The notes under the pieces were generated by a model. That model searched no databases. It was not told the DNA's origin and saw only the letters and a program-made list of their open reading frames with translations. From assembly GCF_000308835.1 (NCBI RefSeq), contig NZ_BAGN01000422.1, forward strand, positions 16,436 through 80,435: DNA of 64,000 nucleotides, in the 5' to 3' direction. The stretch is from Nocardia vinacea NBRC 16497. GTDB taxonomy: Bacteria; Actinomycetota; Actinomycetes; Mycobacteriales; Mycobacteriaceae. A program made the translations under genes and the position numbers. Positions 34,433 to 43,091 of this stretch are shown in pieces; position 1 is the first letter of the stretch; each line of letters starts with the position of its first letter.

Positions 34433-34906
34433 ATGGCACCGGCTCTGAGATGTCTTGTCTGGGAATTGGACAACACCCTCTGGGATGGTGTCGTCTGCGA
34501 CGCGACCAGCGGCGCACCACGCCCCGCCGCCCTGCGCACGTTGGTCAAGCTCAGCGAGCGCGGCATCTGGCACGCCGTAGCCAGCCGCAGCGACCGTGAC
34601 CTCACCCTCAAGAAGCTCTACCGGCACGGGCTCTACGACATGTTCTCTGCCATCGAGATCGGCTGGGGGCGTAAATCGGCTTCGCTATTGCGGATCGCGC
34701 ACACCCTCGGCTTGGAACTGGACACCATCGGTTTCATCGATGCCGAACCAGTGGAGCGAGCCGAAGTCACCCGCGCACTCCCACGCGTGCGCTGCTACGC
34801 CGCCCGCAACGCCGATGTCCTGCCCGCCCTCCCCGACTTCCGCCCAGTCCTCCGCACAGGCCCCTCACCCACCCCACCCATGGGCTTCGCAAGCGTCCGA
34901 GGCTAA
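34433..34906 (+). CDS. Short FkbH-like HAD-IIIC domain protein
   Basis: A 157-residue stand-alone HAD domain of the FkbH/HAD-IIIC subfamily (LVWELDNTLWDG, HAVASRSDRDL, IGWGRKSASL, IGFIDAEPVERAEV). FkbH proteins normally read DLDNTLWGG at motif I; here the nucleophilic Asp is replaced by Glu, so ordinary phosphatase chemistry is doubtful. In polyketide loci FkbH loads a glyceryl group from 1,3-bisphosphoglycerate onto an ACP. It lies 165 bases after the SDR behind its own leader; membership in the operon is likely but not certain. Confidence 0.75.
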   Translation: MAPALRCLVWELDNTLWDGVVCDATSGAPRPAALRTLVKLSERGIWHAVASRSDRDLTLKKLYRHGLYDMFSAIEIGWGRKSASLLRIAHTLGLELDTIGFIDAEPVERAEVTRALPRVRCYAARNADVLPALPDFRPVLRTGPSPTPPMGFASVRG

Positions 34907-34913
34907 ATCAAGA

Positions 34914-35741
34914 TCAGGTGGAAACTATGGCGGCATCGCCCGAGTAGCCCTCTCCACCAGTGCCACCTGATCTTGGTCGGCGGTCGGGCGGTGCTGGGAG
35001 GAATGCCGCGATTCGGGCGAAGGTGGTTTCCGGTTGCTCCAGGTGGGGCAAATGGCCTGCTGCGGGGATGATTTCGAAGCGGGCATTGCCGAAGGCGGCG
35101 GCATAGGCGGCGCCGTAGGTCGGGGTGACGATGCGGTCGCTTTCGCCCCAGAGCAGCAGTGTCGGTGTGGTGATCGCGGCCAGTTGCGGCAGCAATTGCG
35201 GATTGTGCATGTACGGGTCGCCCGCGTAGTGCCGTAGTGCGACCATATTTGCCTGGCGCACGGCCGAATGCGCGGCAGGTAGATCGGCGGGGTCCTGGTA
35301 GAAGCGTGCCGGGTGGTGGTAGGAGTGCTCGGCCACTCCCCGGGCGTCGAGGGCGAAGAAGTCGGTGATCGGTTCGTCGTCGAGCCACACGCCGGTCGCG
35401 TCGATCAGCACCAGCCCGCCGATCCGGTGTTCGCGATCGCGGACGGCCATTTCGGCGGCGATCCAGCCGCCGATGGAGGAGCCGATGACAAAGACGTCAC
35501 GCAGTTCGCGCTCGCGGAGCAGGTCCAGGTATGCGCTCGCGAGGTCACCGATGCTGTCGAAACGCAATGGTGTGCCGTTCCAACCCGAATGGGTCGGCAT
35601 AAGAACATGAAATGTGCGCGACAGGTGCTCGGCGATACCAGCCACCGAGGCTGGTCCCGCGCCCCCGTGTAGGACGAGAATTGTCGGGCCGCTGCCTGAT
35701 TCGGCGATCGTGAGCGGTTGTGGTCGGGTGTCTTCGGTCAT
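34914..35741 (-). CDS. Alpha/beta hydrolase
   Basis: A 275-residue hydrolase: ILVLHGGAGPASVAGIAE (oxyanion region), nucleophile motif VIGSSIGGWIAAEMA, TLLLWGESDRIVTP (acid) and PAAGHLPHLEQPE (His). It is cytoplasmic with no signal peptide. I chose ATG 35741 (MTEDTRPQ), which follows GAGGAAC, over the longer start at 35786, which would run through the operator. It is divergent from a MarR regulator sharing one palindromic control site, a common arrangement in which the regulator represses the hydrolase until a ligand appears. Confidence 0.85.
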   Translation of the reverse strand: MTEDTRPQPLTIAESGSGPTILVLHGGAGPASVAGIAEHLSRTFHVLMPTHSGWNGTPLRFDSIGDLASAYLDLLRERELRDVFVIGSSIGGWIAAEMAVRDREHRIGGLVLIDATGVWLDDEPITDFFALDARGVAEHSYHHPARFYQDPADLPAAHSAVRQANMVALRHYAGDPYMHNPQLLPQLAAITTPTLLLWGESDRIVTPTYGAAYAAAFGNARFEIIPAAGHLPHLEQPETTFARIAAFLPAPPDRRPRSGGTGGEGYSGDAAIVST

Positions 35742-35762
35742 CGGGAAGTTCCTCGATCCATT

Positions 35763-35794
35763 GACTAAACATGTTGATATAAACAAGCTTAGTC
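35763..35794. promoter_or_regulatory. MarR-type operator palindrome
   Basis: GACTAA at one end and TTAGTC at the other frame an imperfect inverted repeat; the arms agree at 15 of 18 positions (GACTAA-C-TGTT-ATAT). It is AT-rich, lies between the divergent hydrolase and MarR genes 12 bases before the latter's start, and is the expected autoregulatory site. Confidence 0.65.
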
Positions 35795-35805
35795 ATACTG
35801 CTAGC

Positions 35806-36228
35806 ATGATGTCCATGCCCGATGACCTGCAAGCCCTGGGACGTGCCGTGAAACAGGCGCAGTACCGCCACCATCGCGCGCTGGACAGTCGACTCGCGGC
35901 CATCGGCAGCACCCTCGCGCAATGGGACGCTCTGCGCGCTATCGACCGCAATCCCGGTGCCACCGCACGCGCACTGGCCGAGGAGACATTCCAGAGCGAG
36001 CAGGCCTTCGGCACTCTGGCCAACCGGCTGGTCGTGCGCAATCTGATCGACCGCACGCCCGGCCGCGGCCGAGCCATCGAACACCGGCTGACCGCAGCCG
36101 GTGAGCAGGTACTGCGCGCCGGAAACCAGGTCGCGAACGAGGTGCTGGCCGACTCCTTCGCCGGATTGTCGACCGGCGAACGTGCCACCCTGTTGAATCT
36201 GCTCCGGCGAATCGGTGCGCATCGATAA
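35806..36228 (+). CDS. MarR-family transcriptional regulator
   Basis: A 140-residue winged-helix regulator beginning MMSMPDDLQALGRAVKQAQYRHHRALDSRL. The recognition region is GATARALAEETFQSEQAFGTLANRLVVRNLIDRTPGRGRAIEHRLTAAG (about 46-95), ending with the wing. ATG 35806 and ATG 35815 are both possible; the upstream open frame runs through the operator and is not credible. It probably represses itself and the divergent hydrolase through the palindrome at 35763-35794. Confidence 0.85.
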   Translation: MMSMPDDLQALGRAVKQAQYRHHRALDSRLAAIGSTLAQWDALRAIDRNPGATARALAEETFQSEQAFGTLANRLVVRNLIDRTPGRGRAIEHRLTAAGEQVLRAGNQVANEVLADSFAGLSTGERATLLNLLRRIGAHR

Positions 36229-36282
36229 TCGACGCGGTGATCGGCGTGGTCGGCGGCGCTCGGCGAGCCGGGCGGGAATGAT

Positions 36283-37995
36283 ATGGCCATGGTCAATGAT
36301 CAGAACGGTCCCGATATCAAGCCACGTAGTCGCGATGTCACCGATGGTCTGGAGAAGACGGCCGCGCGTGGCATGCTGCGGGCGGTCGGTATGGACGACG
36401 GCGACTGGGGGAAGTCGCAGATCGGGGTGGCCTCCTCGTGGAACGAGATCACGCCGTGCAATCTGTCGTTGGACCGGCTTGCCAAGGCGTGCAAGGAGGG
36501 GGTGTTCGCGGGCGGTGGGTATCCGATGGAATTCGGGACCATTTCGGTCTCCGACGGCATCTCCATGGGACATGAGGGCATGCATTTCTCCCTGGTATCG
36601 CGGGAGGTGATCGCAGACAGCGTGGAAACCGTGATGCAGGCCGAGCGGCTCGACGGTTCGGTGCTGCTGGCCGGATGCGATAAATCCTTGCCCGGCATGC
36701 TGATGGCGGCGGCGCGGCTGAACCTGGCGAGTGTGTTCCTGTACGCGGGCTCGATCCTGCCCGGTATCGCGAAACTCAGCGATGGCAGTGAGCGCGAAGT
36801 GACGATCATCGACGCGTTCGAGGCGGTCGGCGCCTGCTCGCGCGGTTTGATGAGTCGTGCGGATGTGGACGCCATCGAACGAGCCATCTGTCCTGGTGAG
36901 GGCGCCTGCGGTGGCATGTACACGGCCAACACCATGGCGAGCGCGGCCGAGGCATTGGGTATGTCGCTGCCCGGCAGTGCGGCACCGCCCGCGACCGATC
37001 GGCGCCGCGACGGCTACGCGCGGCGCAGCGGTGAGGCGGTGGTGGAATTGCTGCGGCGGGGAATCACGACGGCCGACATCCTCACCAAGGAGGCATTCGA
37101 GAACGCGATTGCGGTGGTGATGGCGTTCGGCGGCTCCACCAATGCCGTACTGCATCTGCTCGCGATCGCTCACGACGCGAAAGTTGATCTGGCACTCGAG
37201 GATTTCGCGCGCATCGGCCGCCGGGTGCCGCACCTCGCCGATGTGAAGCCCTTCGGGCGGCATGTGATGACGGATGTCGACCGGATCGGCGGCGTGCCGG
37301 TGATGATGAAGGCACTGCTCGATGCCGGACTGCTACACGGCGACTGCCTGACCGTCACCGGTCGCACGGTCGCGGAGAACCTCGCCACCATCGCCCCGCC
37401 GGATCCCGACGGAAAAGTGGTGCGGGCCATGACATCTCCGATCCACCCGACCGGTGGCATCACGATCCTCGCCGGATCGCTCGCGCCCGGCGGCGCGGTG
37501 GTCAAGTCGGCAGGTTTCGATTCCGACGTATTCACCGGTACGGCACGGGTTTTCGACCGCGAGCGGTCGGCGATGGACGCGCTCGAGGACGGCACGATCA
37601 CTGCGGGCGATGTGGTGGTCATCCGCTACGAGGGGCCCAAGGGCGGTCCCGGTATGCGCGAGATGCTCGCGATCACCGCGGCCATCAAGGGTGCGGGCCT
37701 CGGCAAGGACGTGCTGCTGCTCACCGACGGACGCTTCTCCGGCGGCACCACCGGTCTCTGCGTCGGCCATGTCGCTCCCGAGGCGGTCGACGCTGGGCCG
37801 ATCGCCTTCGTCCACGACGGCGACCAGATCCGCCTCGACGTCGCCGCGGGCACCCTCGACCTTCTGGTCGCCCCCGAAGAACTCGACCGCCGCCGCGAAG
37901 GCTGGAAACCTTTGCCGCAGCGCTACACCCGTGGCGTGCTCGCCAAATATTCGAAACTGGTGGGCTCAGCGTCCTTCGGGGCTGTTTGCGACTGA
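36283..37995 (+). CDS. ilvD: Dihydroxy-acid dehydratase
   Basis: A 570-residue Fe-S enzyme of branched-chain amino acid and pantothenate synthesis, converting 2,3-dihydroxy-isovalerate and its homologue to the 2-keto acids. Signatures: the N-terminal IKPRSRDVTDGLEKTAARGMLRAVG, GCDKSLPGMLMAAARL (cluster Cys), PGEGACGGMYTANTMASAAEALGMSLPGSA (second Cys), YEGPKGGPGMREML and DGRFSGGTTGLCVGHV-PEA. Length and start fit the actinobacterial family. No other ilv genes are nearby, which is normal for actinobacterial ilvD. Sugar-acid dehydratases are related, but these motifs favour IlvD. Confidence 0.93.
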   Translation: MAMVNDQNGPDIKPRSRDVTDGLEKTAARGMLRAVGMDDGDWGKSQIGVASSWNEITPCNLSLDRLAKACKEGVFAGGGYPMEFGTISVSDGISMGHEGMHFSLVSREVIADSVETVMQAERLDGSVLLAGCDKSLPGMLMAAARLNLASVFLYAGSILPGIAKLSDGSEREVTIIDAFEAVGACSRGLMSRADVDAIERAICPGEGACGGMYTANTMASAAEALGMSLPGSAAPPATDRRRDGYARRSGEAVVELLRRGITTADILTKEAFENAIAVVMAFGGSTNAVLHLLAIAHDAKVDLALEDFARIGRRVPHLADVKPFGRHVMTDVDRIGGVPVMMKALLDAGLLHGDCLTVTGRTVAENLATIAPPDPDGKVVRAMTSPIHPTGGITILAGSLAPGGAVVKSAGFDSDVFTGTARVFDRERSAMDALEDGTITAGDVVVIRYEGPKGGPGMREMLAITAAIKGAGLGKDVLLLTDGRFSGGTTGLCVGHVAPEAVDAGPIAFVHDGDQIRLDVAAGTLDLLVAPEELDRRREGWKPLPQRYTRGVLAKYSKLVGSASFGAVCD

Positions 37996-38161
37996 CGGGG
38001 GAGCCTTCGGCTGCCGATGCCTTCGGGCCACGATTGATGCCTGCACCGGAAGACGCGGTCGTCGGCGGATCACGTGGCCCGCTCGCACCGGCTCGCCGCG
38101 ACCACCGCATGAACTGCCCAGGCGGAGTTATCTCATGCGTGGTGACCTGAATTCCTCTCGT

Positions 38162-39046
38162 TCAGGGAAATTCGGGGAGTACGGCCAGGTCGAGTTGCCG
38201 CAGGCGGGCCGGATCGGCGATCACCTCGTAGCCCGCGATTCGGTGGTCCGCGACGGTAACCGCAAGCGCGAGTAGCAGTTTGCCGCGCGGCGCGACAATG
38301 ATGCCGACCGCGCCGTCGACCAGCGCGAGCGCAGCGACCCGGGAGCGGCGGCGCAGGATGACGGTCTCGCGGGCCACCGCCTGCGCACCCCGCGCGACCG
38401 GCGCCATACCCGAGGGCAGCGCGGCCGGATCGGCCGTACGCACCACATCGGGCGCGAGAACCGCGAGCAGTGCGTCGAGATCACCGCTGCGGGCGGCGGC
38501 GAGGAAGGCATCCACGACATGGCGCTGCTGCGCGAGTTCGGCGGTGGAAGCGGTCGCGTCGCCGTGCGCCCGCGCGCGGGCCCGGCTGGCGAGCTTCTTG
38601 GTGGCGGCGCTGGTGCGCCCGACGATCGGCGCGATCTGATCGAAGGGAATGGCGAACATATCGTGCAGCACGAACGCCACCCGCTCATCGGGACCGAGCG
38701 TATCCAGCACCACCAATAGCGCGCGCCCGACCGAATCGATCAGCACCGCTTCACTTTCCGGATCGCAGTCATCGGCGGCGTCGCCGAGTTCGGCGATCCG
38801 ATCGATCGGATCCTCGCGCCGGGCGGTCCGCGAGCGCAGCATATCGAGACAGATCCGGGAGACCACCGTGGTCAACCACCCCGCCAGATTCTCGACATCG
38901 CTCGTGTCGGCGCGGTCCAGCCGCAGCCAGGCCTCCTGCACGGCGTCATCGGCTTCAGTGGCCGACCCGAGCATCCGGTAGGCGACCGCGTGCAGGTGAT
39001 CGCGGTGCGTCTCGAATCGTCGCGCCAACAATTCCTGTGCGTGCAT
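38162..39046 (-). CDS. ECF41-type RNA polymerase sigma factor with SnoaL-like C-terminal domain
   Basis: A 294-residue sigma factor. Region 2 is HRDHLHAVAYRMLGSATEADDAVQEAWLRL (about 14-45), region 4 covers LGPDERVAFVLHDMFAIPFDQIAPIVGRTSAATKKLASRARAR. A C-terminal NTF2/SnoaL-like domain of about 110 residues (VVDAFLAAARSGDLDALLAVLAPDVV to YEVIADPARLRQLDLAVLPEF) is typical of the ECF41/SigJ group, where it modulates activity in place of an anti-sigma factor. An AAGGTGA site precedes ATG 39046. ECF41 genes usually adjoin their target, here the divergent DoxX gene. Confidence 0.9.
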   Translation of the reverse strand: MHAQELLARRFETHRDHLHAVAYRMLGSATEADDAVQEAWLRLDRADTSDVENLAGWLTTVVSRICLDMLRSRTARREDPIDRIAELGDAADDCDPESEAVLIDSVGRALLVVLDTLGPDERVAFVLHDMFAIPFDQIAPIVGRTSAATKKLASRARARAHGDATASTAELAQQRHVVDAFLAAARSGDLDALLAVLAPDVVRTADPAALPSGMAPVARGAQAVARETVILRRRSRVAALALVDGAVGIIVAPRGKLLLALAVTVADHRIAGYEVIADPARLRQLDLAVLPEFP

Positions 39047-39149
39047 CGGTCACCTTTCGCGGTCGGCATCCGTCACGTGAATAGGGCGATCGGGTGCCCC
39101 ACCCACGATCGCAGACCCGCAGAACCCAGATACCCGGAGGGTAGTCCCT

Positions 39150-39497
39150 ATGTTTGTCGCATATGCCGTCGTCACCATCCTCGCCGCCGCAGCCACATTC
39201 GGCGCCACCGCCTTCGATATCGTCAAGGCGGGGCAGGTGCGCGAGACCATGCGCGGCTACGGCCTCCCACAATGGACCCTCAACCCACTGGCCGTCCTGA
39301 AAGCCCTCGGCGGCCTCGGCCTCTTGATCGGCCTGGCCATCCCGCCACTAGGCCGCACCGCCGCCCTCTGCCTGGTCCTGTACTTCCTCGGTGCAGAAAT
39401 CACCATCATCCGAGCCAAGCGGTACACCGACATCGCGTACCCGCTGCCATACCTGATCCTGTCCGCAGCCTCCCTCGCCCTGTTCGCCTACGCCTGA
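39150..39497 (+). CDS. DoxX family membrane protein
   Basis: A 115-residue four-helix membrane protein beginning MFVAYAVVTILAAAATFGATAFDI, then RETMRGYGLPQWTLNPLAVLKALGGLGLLIGLAIPPLG, typical of small DoxX-like proteins. A GGAGGG motif precedes the ATG. Divergent placement next to an ECF41 sigma factor is the known arrangement in which the sigma factor drives the membrane or oxidoreductase gene. Confidence 0.85.
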   Translation: MFVAYAVVTILAAAATFGATAFDIVKAGQVRETMRGYGLPQWTLNPLAVLKALGGLGLLIGLAIPPLGRTAALCLVLYFLGAEITIIRAKRYTDIAYPLPYLILSAASLALFAYA

Positions 39498-39973
39498 CTC
39501 GGCAATGCGCCCTGTGCCTACGATCGAGCGTGTTGTTCCGCCAAGCGCGGTGCCTCGCAGGGCGCCGTCGCTTTGGACGGCGGCCGAGCCCTCCTCGACC
39601 CGGGCACACTCATCGGGTCACAAGTGCACACCCTCTTGTGACGCCGGCACACCTGTTGTTTTGGCGGCGCACCCAGTGCACGCCAGGTGTGCAGGTGACA
39701 CAACGTGTGCAACGGGCATCGGTGCGCGAGTCCGCCACGACGAGTCGACCAGGCCGACGCTGCGACATCCGGTGCGGCACAGCACGTTATGCGCACATGC
39801 ATGCAATGCGATATTGCACTGCATGCCATTTCGAGCACGATTTTGCGGTACGGATCCCGGGGCCGCTGATTCCCTTGCCCGCCAGGCACATTCCGCGGCC
39901 GCGGAGTTCCTGCCGACCCGACCGGCAGCATGCCAGATCGCGGCCCAATCGAGCCTTCGCCTACCGCAGCACG
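39498..39973. other. Gene-free stretch between convergent gene ends, with palindrome and GTGCAC-like repeats
   Basis: No coding bias in any frame. Around 39605-39730 there is a scatter of short GTGCAC/TGTGAC/GTGTGC-type words. A near-perfect 28-base palindrome (24 of 28 positions symmetric) lies at 39799-39826. Both flanking genes end here, so it may hold a bidirectional terminator or a relic of lost sequence. Confidence 0.45.
39799..39826. repeat. 28-base near-perfect palindrome
   Basis: GCATGCA at one end and TGCATGC at the other surround an ATAT centre, with four non-symmetric positions in total. No U-tract follows, so a protein site or cruciform is as likely as a terminator. Confidence 0.45.
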
Positions 39974-41569
39974 CTAACCGCGGATGAACTGCGCCGCCTG
40001 CTCACCGATGAACACACTCGGCGCATGCGTATGCCCGCGAATCAGCAACGGCATCACCGACGCGTCCGCGACGCGGAGTCCTTGCACCCCGCGCACTTCC
40101 AGTCGCGGCGTCACCACACTGCCCGCATCGGTACCCATCCGGCAGGTGCCGACCGGGTGATACAGGGTGTGCGAGTAGCCGTTCAGTGTCAATTCCATCG
40201 CGGCTTCGAGCTCGGCCGGAGCCTGCGGCGGATAGATCAGCGGCCCGAGTACCGCCTTCAGGGCCGGAGCCGCGGCCAGTTCGGCGCACACACGCAAACC
40301 AGACATGATCGCGGCCCGGTCCGCGCCACCACTATCGGAGAGATAGCGCGGGTCGATGACCGGTTTGGCGGTGGGATCACCGGAACTCAGCGAGATCCGG
40401 CCGCGACTGTGCGGCCGCAACAGCACCGTCGCCAGCACGACCCCGTGCTCGGTCGGATCCACGAGACCTTCGTAGAAGAACGGCGCTGGCGCGAAAATCA
40501 GCTCCAGATCGGGCAATTCGAGATCGGACCGGCTGCGGATGAACCCGTAGGCCTCACCGACATTGGAGGTGAGCATGCCGCGGTGCCGGATCAGATAATC
40601 GAGCAGCTGACGTGGCTTCTCCGCCGTGAACAAGGAATCGGATTCGACACCGTAGCCGAGCGCCGCAACCAGGTGGTCCTGCAGATTGGCGCCCACCTCG
40701 GGCGCATGGTGCACAAGCGGAATGTGATGGCGCGCTAGCTCGTCCTCATCGCCGATACCCGAGAGCATGAGCAGCTGCGGGCTATTGATCGCACCACCGC
40801 AGAGCACCACCTCGCGCCTGGCGGACACCGTCTGTGTGACGCCGTCCTTGCGGTACTCCACACCGGTCGCGCGCGGCCTTCCGGTCGGTGAGGTCTCGAA
40901 GATGATCCGCGTCGCGAGCGCCTCGGCATACACGGTGAGATTCGCACGGCGCATCGCAGGCTTCAGATACCCATCGGCGGTACTCCACCGCCTGCCGCCG
41001 CGCTGGGAGACCATGGTCTCGCTGAACCCCTCCGGCTGTGGCCGGTTCGGTGGCTCCACCGAGAATCCGGATTCTTCGACCGCGGCCAAATACGCCGCGG
41101 TCAAAGTGCGCGGACTGCGCTGGCGCGAAATATGCAGCGGCCCGGTCGCGCCCTCATCCGGATACTGGGCGTCCTCGACGGTCTCGATCTTGCGGAACTG
41201 CTCGACCGCCGCCGGGAATCCCCACTCGTCCCCGGCCAGCAATGCCCACTCGTCGTAGTCGGCACGGAATCCGCGCACCCACATCATCGCGTTCATCGAC
41301 GATGATCCGCCGAACATTTTGCCTCTCGGCCAGTAGATCTGCCGATTCTTCAGCTCGGGCTGCGGTTCGGTGAGGTAGTCCCAATCCACCTCGGAGCGGA
41401 ACAGCTTCGCGAATGCCGCCGGAATATGGGCGAACTTGTTCTTGTCCGGCGGTCCGGCCTCGAGCACCACCACCGACACATCCGGATTGTCGCTGAGCCG
41501 GTTGGCCAGGACCGCGCCGGCCGATCCGGAGCCGACGATCACATAATCCGCGGTAACCCCTGCTTGCAC
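39974..41569 (-). CDS. GMC-family FAD oxidoreductase (choline-dehydrogenase-like)
   Basis: A 531-residue flavoenzyme: FAD-binding DYVIVGSGSAGAVLANRLS, WPRGKMFGGSSSMNAMMWVRG (GMC signature 1), VVLCGGAINSPQLLMLSGIG (signature 2), and the C-terminal LYHPVGTCRMG with catalytic His and RVADASVMP. The family oxidises primary or secondary alcohols. I chose GTG 41569 (MQAGVTADYVIVG), which follows GGAGTGGG with good spacing; ATG 41605 lacks a site and would add 12 residues. It is downstream of two LLM monooxygenases on the same strand, possibly a catabolic group. Confidence 0.87.
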   Translation of the reverse strand: MQAGVTADYVIVGSGSAGAVLANRLSDNPDVSVVVLEAGPPDKNKFAHIPAAFAKLFRSEVDWDYLTEPQPELKNRQIYWPRGKMFGGSSSMNAMMWVRGFRADYDEWALLAGDEWGFPAAVEQFRKIETVEDAQYPDEGATGPLHISRQRSPRTLTAAYLAAVEESGFSVEPPNRPQPEGFSETMVSQRGGRRWSTADGYLKPAMRRANLTVYAEALATRIIFETSPTGRPRATGVEYRKDGVTQTVSARREVVLCGGAINSPQLLMLSGIGDEDELARHHIPLVHHAPEVGANLQDHLVAALGYGVESDSLFTAEKPRQLLDYLIRHRGMLTSNVGEAYGFIRSRSDLELPDLELIFAPAPFFYEGLVDPTEHGVVLATVLLRPHSRGRISLSSGDPTAKPVIDPRYLSDSGGADRAAIMSGLRVCAELAAAPALKAVLGPLIYPPQAPAELEAAMELTLNGYSHTLYHPVGTCRMGTDAGSVVTPRLEVRGVQGLRVADASVMPLLIRGHTHAPSVFIGEQAAQFIRG

Positions 41570-41672
41570 TGTCCCACTCCGATCTGCACTGCGTATGGCA
41601 AACATACGAGTAAGACGCGGCCCCGGGTTCGGTTTCCTGACAAACCGGCCATGTTTCGCGGATCGGACCTGG

Positions 41673-43091
41673 TTATCTGCGTCGGGTCAGCGGCGGTCGC
41701 AGGCCGAGATGTTCGCGCAGGGTGTTGCCCGTGTACGCGGTGCGGTACGACCCGCGTTCCTGCAATTCGGGAATCAGCCAGTCGACGATCTCGTCGAGTC
41801 CGGTCGGCACGAGATATGGCGAGATATTGAACCCGTGGGTCGCGCCGTGGCGGACCCAGCGGGTGAGCTCGTCGGCGACCTGGCTCGGTGTCCCGGCGAA
41901 TCCGGACCGCTGCGACGTCTCGATGGCGACCTGGCGCAGCGACAGATTCTTGGCCTCGGCCAGCGCCCGCCACTGCCGAGCGATCGCCACCGGATCCTGA
42001 CCGTCGCGCTGTGCGCCGCGCTCGCCCGAAATCACCCGGGGCTGTGGGTCGTCCGCGGGCAGCGGACCGTCCGGATCGAGATCCGACAGATCACGACCCC
42101 ACACCTGCCCGACCAGGGAAAGCGCGGTCTGTCCGGTGAATTGGCCCTCCAGCACCCAGCGCGCCTTCTCCTCGACCTCGGATTCCCGCTCCGCCAATAC
42201 GATCTGGGTGCCGGGCAGGATCTTGATGTCATCGGCCGGTCGGCCCGCGCGTTCCAGGCGTGCCCGAATATCGTTCGCGAATGCGAGCGCGGCGTCGAAA
42301 TGTGTTCCGTGCCTGGAGAAGATGACCTCGGTATGGGCCGCTGCGAAATCGCGGCCCGCCGGTGAATCACCGGCCTGGAAGATCACCGGATGGCCCTGGG
42401 CGCTGCGCGGCAGGGTCGGCGTGATCGAGACTTGGAAGTGCTCGTTGTCGCGGGTCACCGTCCGTACCGAATCCGATGCGGCCCAATCGGTATCGTCGCG
42501 CGAGGTCGCGATCGCATTGTCGGCCCAGGCATCCCAGATCTCGCGGGCCGTCCGGATGAATTCACCCGCGCGCTCGTAGCGCTGCGCGTGGTCGAGGAAG
42601 CCACCGCGCCGGAAATTCGCGCCGGTCCAGGCATTGTCGGTGGTGACCGCGTTCCAGCCCGCTCGGCCGCCGGACAACAGATCCAGGCCCGCGAGTCGGC
42701 GGGCGAGATCGGCGGGTTCGTTGTAGGTGGTGTTCTGGGTGGCGACCAGACCGATCCGGCTGGTGATCCCGGCCAGCGCCGCCAACTGGGCAATGGCGTC
42801 GGGACGCCCGGCGATATCGGTATCGAGAAGCTTGCCGTTCTGCTCGCGTAGGCGCAGGCCCTCACCGAGGAAGAATGCGTCGAAGAGTCCGCGCTCGGCC
42901 GTGGAGACGATGTGCCGGAAGGTTTCGAAGTCGATCTGCGAGCCGCTGCTCGAATCCGACCAGATGGTGCTGTGGTTGACGCCCTGGAAGAAAACGCCGA
43001 AATGGACCTGTGCGTCGGGAAACGGAACGTCTGGCCCACCCGTCGCCCGACCGCCACCCCTCACTGAATCGCTGCGCGATGCTGTACTCAT
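41673..43091 (-). CDS. LLM flavin-dependent monooxygenase (NtaA/SnaA/DszA type)
   Basis: A 472-residue enzyme of the FMNH2-dependent two-component monooxygenase group: HFGVFFQGVNHSTIWSD, FDAFFLGEGLRLRE, GLVATQNTTYNEPADLARRLAGLDLLSGGRAGWN, HFQVSITPTLPRSAQGHPVIFQAGDS and the C-terminal GFNISPYLVPTGLDEIVD. Partner FMN reductase is not adjacent. Substrates in the family include sulfur or aminocarboxylate compounds. The first 22 residues (MSTASRSDSVRGGGRATGGPDV) lie outside the family fold and closely resemble the start of the unrelated XRE regulator at 58198. Its start overlaps the stop of the upstream LLM gene. Confidence 0.88.
   Translation of the reverse strand: MSTASRSDSVRGGGRATGGPDVPFPDAQVHFGVFFQGVNHSTIWSDSSSGSQIDFETFRHIVSTAERGLFDAFFLGEGLRLREQNGKLLDTDIAGRPDAIAQLAALAGITSRIGLVATQNTTYNEPADLARRLAGLDLLSGGRAGWNAVTTDNAWTGANFRRGGFLDHAQRYERAGEFIRTAREIWDAWADNAIATSRDDTDWAASDSVRTVTRDNEHFQVSITPTLPRSAQGHPVIFQAGDSPAGRDFAAAHTEVIFSRHGTHFDAALAFANDIRARLERAGRPADDIKILPGTQIVLAERESEVEEKARWVLEGQFTGQTALSLVGQVWGRDLSDLDPDGPLPADDPQPRVISGERGAQRDGQDPVAIARQWRALAEAKNLSLRQVAIETSQRSGFAGTPSQVADELTRWVRHGATHGFNISPYLVPTGLDEIVDWLIPELQERGSYRTAYTGNTLREHLGLRPPLTRRR

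Noticed and set aside
39505..39987. Cys/Arg-rich open frames on both strands in the gap after DoxX
   Set aside because: No ribosome sites, no family resemblance, and composition tracks the local repeats.
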